From: CAWCOU01 sp963797335
GTDB taxonomy: Bacteria; Pseudomonadota; Gammaproteobacteria; JAURND01
Direction of reading: 5' to 3'
NCBI GenBank assembly: GCA_963797335.1
Contig: CAWCOU010000006.1
Location: 372,001 to 436,000 of the forward strand
Length of the DNA stretch: 64,000 nt
The translations under genes were made by a program, and so were the position numbers. Shown here piece by piece: positions 43,822 to 53,886 of this stretch (positions within the stretch are counted from its first letter, which is position 1; every line of letters starts with the position of its first letter). The notes beneath the pieces are model-generated. The model worked only from the letters and a program-made list of their open reading frames with translations. It did not search any database and was not told the DNA's origin.

Positions 43822-45429
43822 CCTCAGAGGATTCATTATTAGAAGAAGGTGGCGAAGATTCCGGAGGTTCAGACGAGTATTTGAACCGAGGGGAAGAATT
43901 ATAGTTTATTTGTCGCAAGCTCTCCGCTGCCTCAATAGCTTCCTTAAATCCCTGTTTTGCTGCTAAATCATAAAGTCTAATCGCTACTTTGATATCTTTT
44001 TCAACGCCAATCCCTACTTCATAGCAAGCTCCTAAACAAGTTTGCCCCATGGAATTTCCTTGTTCTGCTGCTAAACGATAAAGCCTAACCGCTTCTTTCA
44101 CATCTTTTTCAACGCCTTCCCCTTTTTCATAGCAACTGCCTAGGTTTATTTGCGCTACAGCGCATCCTTGTTTTACTGCTAGGCGAAAAAGTTTAATCGC
44201 TTCTTTCCCATTTTTTTCAATGCCGGTCCCTTTTATATAGCAAATGGCCAAATTAGTTTGCGCTGTGACATTTTCTTGTTCTACCGCTAATCGATAGAAT
44301 CTAATCGCTTCTTTCATGTCCTTTTCAACACCAACCCCTCTTTCAAAGCAAAAGCCCAGATTAACTTGCGCTATGTCATTTCCTCGTTCTGCTGCTAAAT
44401 AATAGAGCCTAACCGCTTCTTTCACATCTTTTTCAACACCATTTCCTTCCTCATAGCAAATGCCTAAATTAGTTTGCGCTGTGTGATTTCCTTGTTCTGC
44501 TGCCAGACGATAGAATCTAATCGCTTCTCTTATGTCTTTTTCAACGACAATCCCTTGTTGATAGCAAATGTCCAAATTAGTTTGTGCCATGTCATTTTTT
44601 TGTTCTGCTGCTAAATGAAAGAGTCTAACCGCTTCTTTTACATCTTTTTCAACGACAACCCCTTGTTGATAGCAGAAGCCCAGAGTATTTTGTGCCATGG
44701 AATTTCCTTTTTCTGCTGCTAACTGGCAGAGCCTAATCGCTTCTTTCATATTTTTTTCCACACCCAGACCAGTGGCGTAACAACTACCCAATTGATACAA
44801 GGCTTCAGAGTCCCCTTGGTGGGCCGATTGGCGATAGTAATCTATGGCCTTTGATTCATCCCGTGGAACTATTCCTAGTAATAGCTCTTGTCCACCCCAT
44901 TCGGGTAACCGCAACCAAACCGGATAGTTTATTTCCCATCCCTGCAAATACCAATCACCCATTCGTTTTGAGCGGCAGCATTCCCCGCCTTGGCTAACTT
45001 TCTAAAAGCACGAAATCCTCTTTCTATTGCCATTCCTGATCCTGTCAGGAAACGTTCGGCCAGCTTCATGGCTGCATCTAAATTTCCTTGTTTTTTTGAT
45101 GCCTTATAAAGTCTGATTGCTTTTTTTCTATCCTGATCTATCCCACGACCCTCTTCATAGCATTGACCCAGATAATATTGCGCTTGTGGATGATGTTGCT
45201 TTGCTGACAAACTATAAAAATCGACTGCCCTTATTATACTCCTCATCGGCTGGGGACCATGCTCATAGAATCGACCTAGGTAGTATTGAGCCTCTGGATC
45301 GCCGTGTAAGGCCCTTTTTTCTAAACTGGCTAGCGTATTTTTCTCCACAATCTCTTCTGCTATATCCTTTAGTTTTGATGATGCCATGTCCTGTAGAATT
45401 TGCTGGGTTTGCTCTTCATCTTGCTGCAT
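43769..45429 (-). pseudogene. Sel1-repeat protein, one frameshift
   Basis: Two consecutive frames make one 550-residue Sel1 protein. The upstream part (44929-45429) has repeats such as GDPEAQYYLGRFYEHG and HPQAQYYLGQCYEEGRGI; the downstream part (43769-44962) has about nine more of the form KDVKEAVRLYRLAAEQGN. One lost A near 44955 (GAAATGGG read as GAATGGG) splits it. Sel1 repeats are alpha-helical scaffolds often used by Legionellales proteins that act on host trafficking. No signal peptide seen. Could be a pseudogene or a sequencing slip. The C-terminus is Ser/Pro-rich. Confidence 0.75.
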
Positions 45430-45560
45430 ACAGTCATCTCGTTGTTAAATTATTGGGTGTAATTTATTTTTATTTGTTATTTTACTCTAAAACGTCTATT
45501 TTGCACACCATACACGCGTCCTGCTTTACCTTCTTGCATATTTTATCCTAATCGCCTATC

Positions 45561-47212
45561 ATGCATTACCTGGAAATTTATAAAAATACTATAAAAATCA
45601 CTAACGACGCTATGCCGCGCTTATCCGAAACAGTTATTAGCCACATCCAAGATGGTAATACATCAGAACATTATCTATTAGAGCCACCGGACGAAGTTGA
45701 ATTTGCTTCTCAGGGTTATCATGAGGATTTATACAGAGAACTTTCTTCCAGTTTAGTGGTAAATCAAAATATACGCGAACTCACTCTCCAGCCAACTGTT
45801 CACTCCATTAACAATACTTGTATCGCCATGGAAGCAGGTATGGTGGCTGCTATTATGACTGGATTAACTGGTGAACAATGCCATGTTAAAAAATTAGTAT
45901 TCAATAGTCTATCCGCCGAATCACTAGGCGGTCAATCTTGACAACACCAAAATTAACTCCATTAAATTATGCAACATAGATATTCCCGGCATGCGGGTGC
46001 TCTTACCCCAATTAGAAAGAAATGCTATTCAAGAATTATTTTTAGAAAATATTGAGCGAAATTCTTTAGCCGAGATCACAAAAATTTTTCCGAAAATGAG
46101 GCACCTGCTGGAATTATCATTAATCTCCTTAGGCGCAACCTGCATAGAGAAGATTAATTTAGAAAGCTCTCATATTATCACATTAAATCTCCATAGATTG
46201 GCTGCAGGCGCTGTGAAGAACTTAATGGAGCTTTTACAAAATTGTCCCCACATTAATAAAATACGGGTTTTTGCATTTGAAGATTCTGCCGTTAATAAAT
46301 TACTTCAAGGATTAGCTTTTTGCCATGTGGGTCAGTTATTCGTAGAAAATCTAGATGAACCCACGCAACAAACCTCTCTAAATCTCTTGCAGACATTTCA
46401 TTTCAGACTTAACGGTAAAGTTAACATCACCGTGGGCGGGCATCTGGCAGAAGAGTGGCAACATAAGTTACTTCCCACGGTAGTCGAAAAAAAGAATAAA
46501 AAGCGCAAAAGCCGAGATGACAAATTACGAGAACCCGATCAGCTTGAAAAGAAATTTATGGCAGCTATTGATGGTCGACTGCGTTTATCCAAGGAATTTG
46601 ATCGTGATAATCAGCCCATAAAAGCGATGTCAGTGGATTTTAAAATAATGGAACAAGTAATTCAGTTTTTTCGGGAAAATAATCAACACGATAAAGCCAT
46701 ATTATGGCAAGATAAACTTAAATCCTGGAAAGAACAGTGGGAAGTAAAACTGATCGCCTGGAGACAAAATTGGCAAAAGGGTTCATCTTGGCAAGTATTA
46801 AAGCAGTCAGAACAAAAAATTACTCTTAAAAAAATAAGAACTAAGTCGAAGAGTTCACAGAGGGGAAGAATGAGCGTGAGTCACCAGGAAGATCCCTCGA
46901 TGTATTTTTCGTCAAGCGCACCCAATTTTGTCGATCCCCTAACTCCACCAATGCTCACCTTGGATGAGAAAAAGCAAAAACGTGAGGGCTCAGAAAATCT
47001 TTATCATGAACTACCCACTTCTTCGAGTGATTTCATGGAAAATTTTCCCGCTTCCCCCAACCCCCCTCACTTTAGACAGGAAACAGGTTCAAGGAAACGG
47101 TCCTGGTTCAAGCCAGTTTTTTTCACCATCTGCTTATCTTCAATCCGAAGATAGGAATGAATCGGATACGAGTGAATCCTTATCTAGTGAAGACAGCACC
47201 CCAGAACCATGA
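45561..47212 (+). pseudogene. Leucine-rich-repeat-like protein with frameshifts
   Basis: Read across frames this makes one protein of about 550 residues. The first part ends at 45941; the continuation (LDNTKINSIKLCNIDIPGM) is in another frame, needing one base less near 45935. The middle has LRR-like strands such as IQELFLENIERNSL, LLELSLISLGATCIEKINL and IITLNLHRLAAGAV. A basic helical part follows (KNKKRKSRDDKLRE), then a Ser/Pro-rich tail where another shift near 47100 gives two alternative ends (47154 or 47212). Effector-like, unknown function, possibly decayed. It diverges from the Sel1 gene. Confidence 0.55.
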
Positions 47213-47256
47213 TTACAAAGTAGTACAAATGAACGATAAATAGTAGCATAGGGGGA

Positions 47257-47701
47257 CCAATCTAGGCATCAAATACGGTTAGATCGCTATTTACGAGAAC
47301 AAGTCACCCAAGATATTCGCCATCGCATAGCTGCTTGTTTTGTAGCATTCGATAAGCAACGTATTGTTGGTTATTATACTTTGGCCTCGGCAAGCTTATT
47401 GCTTACAGATCTTCCGGCGAACATTATCAAGAAGCTGCCGCGATATCCGACCGTGGCCGCAGTTCGTATGGGGCGTTTAGCCATCGATGAAGCATTTAAA
47501 GGACAAGGTCTAGGTGGTGCCTTGCTAGCTGATGCCCTTGAGCGCACAACCCGCTCAGAGATTGCGGCCTATGCTTTAATCGTCGATGCTAAAAATGAGA
47601 TGGAAACGGTTGTCGTATCTCCCTTGTTTCTAAAAAACGTGACGGACCAGCCTTCTTTTCAAGGAGAGGTTGTTGCATATCTTCAGAATGAGTCTTCATA
47701 G
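47257..47701 (+). pseudogene. TacT-like GNAT toxin remnant
   Basis: The frame reads LDRYLREQVTQDIRHRIAAC, VGYYTLASASLLLTDLP, LPRYPTVAAVRMGRLAID and FKGQGLGGALLADALER. This is the GNAT acetyltransferase of the TacT/AtaT toxin class, with the acetyl-CoA-binding G-x-G-x-G/A loop QGLGGAL. The N-terminus has no start before an in-frame stop, and after VDAKNE the usual ending (GFxxLPxxPLTLF) is lost. No DUF1778-type antitoxin is found upstream. An internal ATG at 47381 could give a shortened protein, which would lack half the fold. Confidence 0.65.
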
Positions 47702-47939
47702 CAATATCTAATTGTTATCCCAATGAAAGGTTTTAGATTTTCTGGTATTTAAAAATCCGTCGAAGTATTTTCTTTATTTTGGGCATAAGCATTGCTCAAA
47801 AAGAAGAGACTGAGAAACATTTGAAATATTTTTTTAAGACATATTTTTCTCATTTCTGAATCTCATAAGCTATTGGATAATACAATATATAGAATCGAGG
47901 GTAAAATCTATTTTTTCAATGTTTACTTACAAAAAAACA

Positions 47940-48857
47940 TCATGTAGATTTTTTAAGACATTGATCAGTTTTTGCAAATTCATTCAGCACTAATTGCGTC
48001 GCTGCTGCAATAACATTGTCATGTTTCGTGGCGTTTTTTTCTTTTTGAGTTAAATAAATTACCATTAAAATTGGGGGGCATTTGGGTGGCCAAATGACGG
48101 CTATGTCGTTGGTTGTCCCATAGCTGCCACTTCCTGTCTTATCGCCAACAACCCAACCTCTGGGCACACCAGCGCGGATTTTTGTGCTTCCGGTGGTATT
48201 ATTTTTTAACCATGTTTGCAGTTGTGTGCGTTGTGGCGATGCCAAAGAATCACCAAGAGCCAGTTTTTTTAAGGTATCCACCATTGCATTCGGTGTAGTT
48301 GTATCGCGCACATCTCCAGGAATTGCTGTATTTAATTCCGGCTCCCATCGGTCTAATCTAAAAGTGCTATCGTTAATTGATCTGGCGTAAGTAGTCACTG
48401 TGCCCGGTCCACCCAAGGTTTTCAAGAGAAGATTCATAGCTGTGTTATCGCTATATTCAATGGCAGCCTGACAAAGGCCATCAACACTCATGCCATTGGC
48501 AATATGTAGCTGAGTAATGGGTGCATAGCCGCTTTTATTCACATCTTCCTGATTATAGGTAACCGGTCTATTCATTAAGCCTGGGGTTTTCTCGCTTTCT
48601 TTTAAGATTGTTGAAACCACTAAGACCTTGCCCGTGCTGCAAAATGGAAATCGCTCGTCAGGACGATATTGTATGCGTGTATTATTCGCCGTATTAATTG
48701 CAGATATACCCAGTCGTCCACCTGATTGAGCTTCAAGCCGGGCGAGTTCTTTCTGTATTGGATCAGACTGAGTTTGCTGGGCATTTGCACTGAGAGTCAG
48801 CCCACTCAAAACTATAAATACGGAAGAAAATAGCGATCTAAACCAATGAAAATTCAT
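47940..48857 (-). CDS. bla: Class A beta-lactamase
   Basis: A 305-residue exported serine hydrolase with a signal peptide ending SANA. All class A motifs are present: S-T-G-K (Ser74, Lys77), SDN (136-138), EPELN (172-176, omega-loop Glu) and KTG (240-242). A cysteine precedes the catalytic serine (FCSTGK), as in some carbapenemases, but the partner cysteine after KTG is absent (KTGSGSYGTTND), so that disulfide cannot form. It should hydrolyse penicillins; the spectrum cannot be judged. No integron, IS or regulator gene lies beside it, so it looks resident rather than recently acquired. Confidence 0.93.
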   Translation of the reverse strand: MNFHWFRSLFSSVFIVLSGLTLSANAQQTQSDPIQKELARLEAQSGGRLGISAINTANNTRIQYRPDERFPFCSTGKVLVVSTILKESEKTPGLMNRPVTYNQEDVNKSGYAPITQLHIANGMSVDGLCQAAIEYSDNTAMNLLLKTLGGPGTVTTYARSINDSTFRLDRWEPELNTAIPGDVRDTTTPNAMVDTLKKLALGDSLASPQRTQLQTWLKNNTTGSTKIRAGVPRGWVVGDKTGSGSYGTTNDIAVIWPPKCPPILMVIYLTQKEKNATKHDNVIAAATQLVLNEFAKTDQCLKKST

Positions 48858-49082
48858 ATGGATACCTTTCTCAGAAACAAATGGGTAATCTGTACCAAAC
48901 AGAATCTTATCAGCATGGCGCGCGTCAGTCTTTCATTTTTTAACATCCCGGTTACATTTTCAAAAAAAGAGGATCAAGGATATCGAGGCGAATGGGCATA
49001 AATAACATGAACACGGTCTAGATTAGAATCCTGTTTTGCACGTAAGACGCTTCCAGGGGATGTGTTTTGGGGCTTTTTTTGC

Positions 49083-49088
49083 TATACT
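49083..49088 (+). promoter_or_regulatory. Possible -10 element of the Lhr helicase gene
   Basis: TATACT at 49083-49088 lies 28 bases before the chosen start of the helicase in the 258-base divergent gap to the beta-lactamase gene. No strong -35 is visible at the proper spacing, so this is tentative. Confidence 0.3.
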
Positions 49089-49115
49089 AAGCCACACTTT
49101 TCATTTTCTGTCGCT

Positions 49116-52100
49116 ATGTCTTTTTCTCATTCGCATCTTTTAGATTGGGCTCATCCTCTTATACAAGAATGGTTTAGCCATCGATTTTCTGCCCCTACCC
49201 TTCCGCAACAACACGGTTGGCCGCCGCAGTTGGCCGGGGATTCCACGCTTATTTCGGCACCGACTGGGTCTGGGAAAACCCTGGCTGCGTTCTTGCCGGC
49301 TATTGATCAGCTCGTAAGGAAGAGCCTGGCTGGGGAGCTTGCCGCTGGGATGGTGGTGGTTTATGTCTCGCCCTTAAAGGCCCTGGGTAATGACATGCAG
49401 AAAAACCTGCTGAAGCCCTTGGCGGAAATCGCTGAATTGGCGAAGGCACGGCAATTGGATTTATCGGATATTCGCGTCGCTGTGCGCACGGGCGATACGG
49501 TGGCGAAAGAACGATTGGCCATGCTGAAGAAGCCTCCTCATATTTTGCTGACTACCCCTGAATCACTCTACCTTCTGCTAACTGCCGAAAAAAGCCGGGC
49601 ATTGCTCTCTGGCATTACTACCGTAATCGTCGATGAAATTCATGCCATGGCTAATGATAAGCGCGGTGCCCACTTGGCTTTATCGTTGGAACGATTACAA
49701 GCATTGTGCCCACAGCCCGTCCAGCGCATTGGTTTGTCAGCAACCCAGAAACCCATAGAACAGGTGGCTCGTTTCTTGGTGGGCAGTCAACGTTCTATGC
49801 CGGCCATTATCAATATCGGCCACCAGCGAATATTGGATTTAGCGATTGTTGCGCCAGCTGAATTGGGCGCAGTGGCTACTCACCCCATGTGGGATACGCT
49901 TTACGATCAATTAGCCCAGCTCATTCAACAACATCGTTCGACGTTGATCTTTGTCAACACGCGTCGTTTGGCAGAGCGAGTAGCACATCGGTTGGCGGAG
50001 CGTTTGGGTGCCGATCAGGTGGCGGCTCACCACGGCAGTTTATCGCCCAAAATTCGTTTGGCAGCGGAGACCCGTTTAAAGAATGGGGAATTGCAAGCAT
50101 TAGCCGCTACGGCTTCACTTGAATTAGGAATCGATATTGGCGCGGTGGATTTGGTGTGCCAAATAGGTTCTACACGCGCGATTGCGCTGGCATTACAGCG
50201 AATCGGGCGAGCGGGGCACAGTGAAGGTTTAATTCCTAAGGGCCGATTTTTTGCCACTACTCGAGATGAGTTACTCGAATGCGCGGCATTGGTGCGCGCC
50301 ATTCGTCTAGGCGAATTAGATCAGCTGATTATTCCTTCGCAACCGTTAGACATTTTAATGCAGCAATTAGTAGCGACTTGTGCCACGGGAACCTGGCAGA
50401 CCGATGAATTGTTTCAATTAGTTAAAGGAGCTTACCCCTACGCAAATTTATCACAGGAAACATTCGATAAAGCGCTGCAATTATTATCCGAAGGAGTTGC
50501 TCCTACCCACAGTCGACACGGTGCTTATTTATTTCACGATCAAGTGAATGGCCTGGTGCGTGCTCGCCGCGGGGGGCGATTGACGGCCATTACTTCCGGC
50601 GGTGCTATCGTCGACAATGGTTTATTTACGGTGTTTGCAGAGCCGGAAAAATTGCAAGTAGGTACGTTGGATGAAGACTTCGCGGTAGAAAGTAACCGCG
50701 GCGATATTGTTTTGCTGGGCAGCCATTCCTGGCGGGTTCAACGCGTTGAAAATAAAACCGGGCGAGTTTGGGTGGAGGATGCGCGTGGTGCACCGCCAAA
50801 CGTGCCGTTTTGGCGAGGTGAAGCGCCGGGGCGAACCACTGAACTTTCTTACCAAGTCGCGGATTTGCGTCAAGAAATCAATAATCGATTGATGGATTTA
50901 TCTGATATAAGTAATGAGCAACAACCCGAAGTCGTGGCTACTCTAGGTTGGCTAATGACTGACATGGCGTTAGACAAGTCAGCAGCCATGCAATTAATTC
51001 ATTACGTGTTAGCCGGCAGAGCCGCCCTGGGTGCAGTGCCCACTCAACGCACTTTTATTGCCGAACGTTTTTTTGATGAAAGCGGTGGCATGCAATTGGT
51101 TATCCATGCACCGCTGGGGGCTCGCATCAATAAAGCGTGGGCACTGGCGTTGCGAAAACGTTTTTGTCGCTCGTTTAATGTCGAATTGCAAGCACAGGCG
51201 ACTGACGATGGCCTGAATATTTCCTTGACGGAACAGCACAGTTTTCCATTACTGGATGTGTTTCGTTTTTTACATCCTCATTCGATAAAAGATGTATTAA
51301 TTCAAGCGATATTGCAATCACCACTTTTTACCACGCGTTGGCGTTGGGTGGCGATACGTGCGCTGGCGTTGCGACGGTTTCAAAGTGGGCGGAAGGTTCA
51401 ACCGTATTTGTTGCGTATGCGTGCGGAACATTTATTGGCGGCGGTATTTCCAGATGCCGTGGCTTGCCAGGATAATTTGGGTGGCCGTGAACTGGAACCG
51501 CCCGATCATCCGTTAATTGAGGCTGCCCTACAAGAGATCTTGACAGAAGCGCTGGATTTACAGGGATTAATCGAGGTATTACAACAAATCCACCGCGGCG
51601 ATATTCACTGCTTGGCGGTTGATTCCCCTACGCCTTCGGTGTTCGCGCATGAAATTTTACAAGCCAATCCCTACGCATTTTTGGATGATGCTCCGTTGGA
51701 AGAACGCCGCACCCGAGCGGTGATGATGCGTCAAGTCCTGCCTTCGGCTTTATTAGCACAGGAAGGCCGACTGGATTCGGAAGCGATAGCAGAGACGATA
51801 CAATCGGCATTTCCGGATATTCGCGACGCTGATGAGTTGCATGATTTACTGCAGACCTTGATCGTTTTACCCACGGATTGGGCAGATGTAGGCAGGAAAT
51901 GGCCCGATTTTTTTAATGAGTTGGTGGTAGCAAAACGTGCGTTGGTAGCGCAATACCAAGGTCGTATTTTTTGGGTGGCTGTGGAGAAAATGGCAACGCT
52001 TGCCATGCTGTATCCTGATGCCACACATAGCATCACAGCCACCGCTCAATTTATTCCAACTGTGCCCGTCGAAGAAGCATTGGCCACAATGGTCAGTTAT

Positions 52101-53222
52101 TGGCTGCAATTATTGGGGCCCACCACTGCCACAGCATTACAGCAATTATTAGCCATGGCTGAGGCGAAGATAACCACCGCTTTGCTCAAACTGGAATCCA
52201 GAGGCTCCGTATTGCGCGGTCATTTTCAAATCGGTGAAGAGTTACAATGGTGTGATCGACGCTTACTGGCTCGAATTCAGCGACTTACCCTCGATAGATT
52301 ACGCCAACAAATAAAGCCGGTAACTGCCGAGGAATTTATGGGTTGGTTGCAGACCTGGCAACACCAGACACCGGCGAGCCGTCTTAAAGGTGAGCATGGT
52401 TTGCTGCAGGTGATTCGGCAATTGCAGGGGTTTGCCCAACCGGCAAAATCGTGGGGGACGATTTTTGCGCAACGAGTTATCGATTACGATAGTACGATGT
52501 TGGATCGGTTATGCTTAAGCGGGCACGTGGGTTGGGGACGGTTGTCATTACACGATACTTTAACCGCTGACTCGGTTGTTGCTCGACGGATTACACCTAG
52601 ACGAACCGTTCCTATTGGTTTTTTTGTGCGCGGCGAGTGCGATTGGTTGGATTTATCGCACCTCAAAACCCTACCCGTTTCATTTATGGCGTTGAGTACT
52701 ATCGCGCAAAATATTTATCATCACTTACAACAAAAAGGCGCGAGCTTTATGGTGGATATTATTCGCGCCGTTTATCCTTTGGCTACCGGGGTGGAGCAAG
52801 CGTTGCTGGAGTTGGTGGCAGCTGGGTTGGTCACTGCCGACGGGTTTCATAATCTGCACCATCTACTCCATCCTAAACCTCAAGCGCACAAAAATCGATT
52901 TCGATCTCCTCAACCTTTGTACAGTAGCGGGCGCTGGGCTTTATTACAGGCATGTTCGGTAGAACCGCAGGCGCGGGTAGAAGCAGCGTGTCGATTATTA
53001 ATGGCTCGTTACGGTGTAGTTTTCCGTGAGCTGTTAGCTCAAGAAACCTATTTACCGCCGTGGCGGGAACTAAGGCCCTGTTTTCAACAGTTAGAAGCTC
53101 GTGGTGAAATTCGCGGTGGATTATTTGTCAGCGGCTTTTTTGGGGAGCAATTTGCTTTGCCTAGTGTGGTCGAATCCTTACGCATTCATCGGAAAAAAGA
53201 TTCAGAGGTCATGGTAGGATGA
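49116..53222 (+). CDS. lhr: Lhr-family large DEAD/DEAH helicase
   Basis: A 1368-residue superfamily 2 helicase. The N-terminal core has Walker A SAPTGSGKTLAAF, VYVSPLKALGNDM, DEIH in VDEIHAMANDKRG, SATQKP, and the second RecA part with FVNTRRLAERVAHRLAE and RIGRAGHS, all diagnostic of Lhr. A winged-helix/beta-barrel Lhr core and a long C-terminal domain follow. Lhr unwinds DNA and RNA:DNA in DNA repair. ATG at 49116 is preferred to the in-frame 49062 by the family N-terminus. The 3' end overlaps a convergent gene by 14 bases. Confidence 0.9.
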   Translation: MSFSHSHLLDWAHPLIQEWFSHRFSAPTLPQQHGWPPQLAGDSTLISAPTGSGKTLAAFLPAIDQLVRKSLAGELAAGMVVVYVSPLKALGNDMQKNLLKPLAEIAELAKARQLDLSDIRVAVRTGDTVAKERLAMLKKPPHILLTTPESLYLLLTAEKSRALLSGITTVIVDEIHAMANDKRGAHLALSLERLQALCPQPVQRIGLSATQKPIEQVARFLVGSQRSMPAIINIGHQRILDLAIVAPAELGAVATHPMWDTLYDQLAQLIQQHRSTLIFVNTRRLAERVAHRLAERLGADQVAAHHGSLSPKIRLAAETRLKNGELQALAATASLELGIDIGAVDLVCQIGSTRAIALALQRIGRAGHSEGLIPKGRFFATTRDELLECAALVRAIRLGELDQLIIPSQPLDILMQQLVATCATGTWQTDELFQLVKGAYPYANLSQETFDKALQLLSEGVAPTHSRHGAYLFHDQVNGLVRARRGGRLTAITSGGAIVDNGLFTVFAEPEKLQVGTLDEDFAVESNRGDIVLLGSHSWRVQRVENKTGRVWVEDARGAPPNVPFWRGEAPGRTTELSYQVADLRQEINNRLMDLSDISNEQQPEVVATLGWLMTDMALDKSAAMQLIHYVLAGRAALGAVPTQRTFIAERFFDESGGMQLVIHAPLGARINKAWALALRKRFCRSFNVELQAQATDDGLNISLTEQHSFPLLDVFRFLHPHSIKDVLIQAILQSPLFTTRWRWVAIRALALRRFQSGRKVQPYLLRMRAEHLLAAVFPDAVACQDNLGGRELEPPDHPLIEAALQEILTEALDLQGLIEVLQQIHRGDIHCLAVDSPTPSVFAHEILQANPYAFLDDAPLEERRTRAVMMRQVLPSALLAQEGRLDSEAIAETIQSAFPDIRDADELHDLLQTLIVLPTDWADVGRKWPDFFNELVVAKRALVAQYQGRIFWVAVEKMATLAMLYPDATHSITATAQFIPTVPVEEALATMVSYWLQLLGPTTATALQQLLAMAEAKITTALLKLESRGSVLRGHFQIGEELQWCDRRLLARIQRLTLDRLRQQIKPVTAEEFMGWLQTWQHQTPASRLKGEHGLLQVIRQLQGFAQPAKSWGTIFAQRVIDYDSTMLDRLCLSGHVGWGRLSLHDTLTADSVVARRITPRRTVPIGFFVRGECDWLDLSHLKTLPVSFMALSTIAQNIYHHLQQKGASFMVDIIRAVYPLATGVEQALLELVAAGLVTADGFHNLHHLLHPKPQAHKNRFRSPQPLYSSGRWALLQACSVEPQARVEAACRLLMARYGVVFRELLAQETYLPPWRELRPCFQQLEARGEIRGGLFVSGFFGEQFALPSVVESLRIHRKKDSEVMVG

Positions 53223-53850
53223 TTAATTGATCCGTTTCCTCTTTTTGATTAGAACTTAAACCTTTTTCTGGAGATGATGAATTAGACGGTGACGTGGTGG
53301 TAGAAATCAAACCTCTTGGCTTAGGAGAATGAAATGATACAGGACTATTAGGCAATGAGGATGGTACGCCTTTTTTCAAATTTCCAAGTACCCCACTTAC
53401 ATAGTTAAGAATGTCAGTGCATGATCCTAATTGCTTTTTATACGATGCCATCTCCATAAGAGTCACTTCATCTCTCAGAAGAAGAGGGTCTTTTAAGCCG
53501 TGCTCTTGAGTCAATTGGCGTATTCTAGCCTTAAAATGATCCTGTATAAGCTTTGATACTACAAAAATGTCATTACTATGCTTTTTACTCTCTTCACAGA
53601 AACGATCAAACTCTTTTTTAAATTTACCATAATTAGCGCTCAATATAGAAATCAAGAATGCTGTGTTTCTAATTTTTGGAAACGGCGGTAAATCAATCGA
53701 TAACATCCTCACATTTTGAATGGGGATATCTATAACATCCTTATTATTTAACTTGTATTGCATTACATCTGACTTCATGACTTCCAATTTATTAATTATC
53801 CAAATTTCAAATAATTTCTCTCGTATACTTTCTTGTGTTTTTATTTTCAT
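53209..53850 (-). CDS. Orphan protein with Ser/Pro-rich tail
   Basis: A 213-residue protein I do not recognise. Residues 1-150 are mixed helical and basic, with no membrane segment or signal peptide. The last 60 residues are rich in Ser, Pro and Thr (SSLPNSPVSFHSPKP, STTTSPSNSSSPEKG), like the flexible tails of secreted effectors; that link is inference. It follows the 53887-54864 gene by 36 bases on the same strand, so they may form an operon. Confidence 0.6.
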   Translation of the reverse strand: MKIKTQESIREKLFEIWIINKLEVMKSDVMQYKLNNKDVIDIPIQNVRMLSIDLPPFPKIRNTAFLISILSANYGKFKKEFDRFCEESKKHSNDIFVVSKLIQDHFKARIRQLTQEHGLKDPLLLRDEVTLMEMASYKKQLGSCTDILNYVSGVLGNLKKGVPSSLPNSPVSFHSPKPRGLISTTTSPSNSSSPEKGLSSNQKEETDQLIILP

Positions 53851-53886
53851 GGGATCCTTAGAGTTATGGCCAGAACTAGATCCTTT

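Noticed and set aside
48858..49115. AmpR-type regulator or operator next to the beta-lactamase gene
   Set aside because: The divergent neighbour is the Lhr helicase and no LysR-type gene or clear operator is visible.
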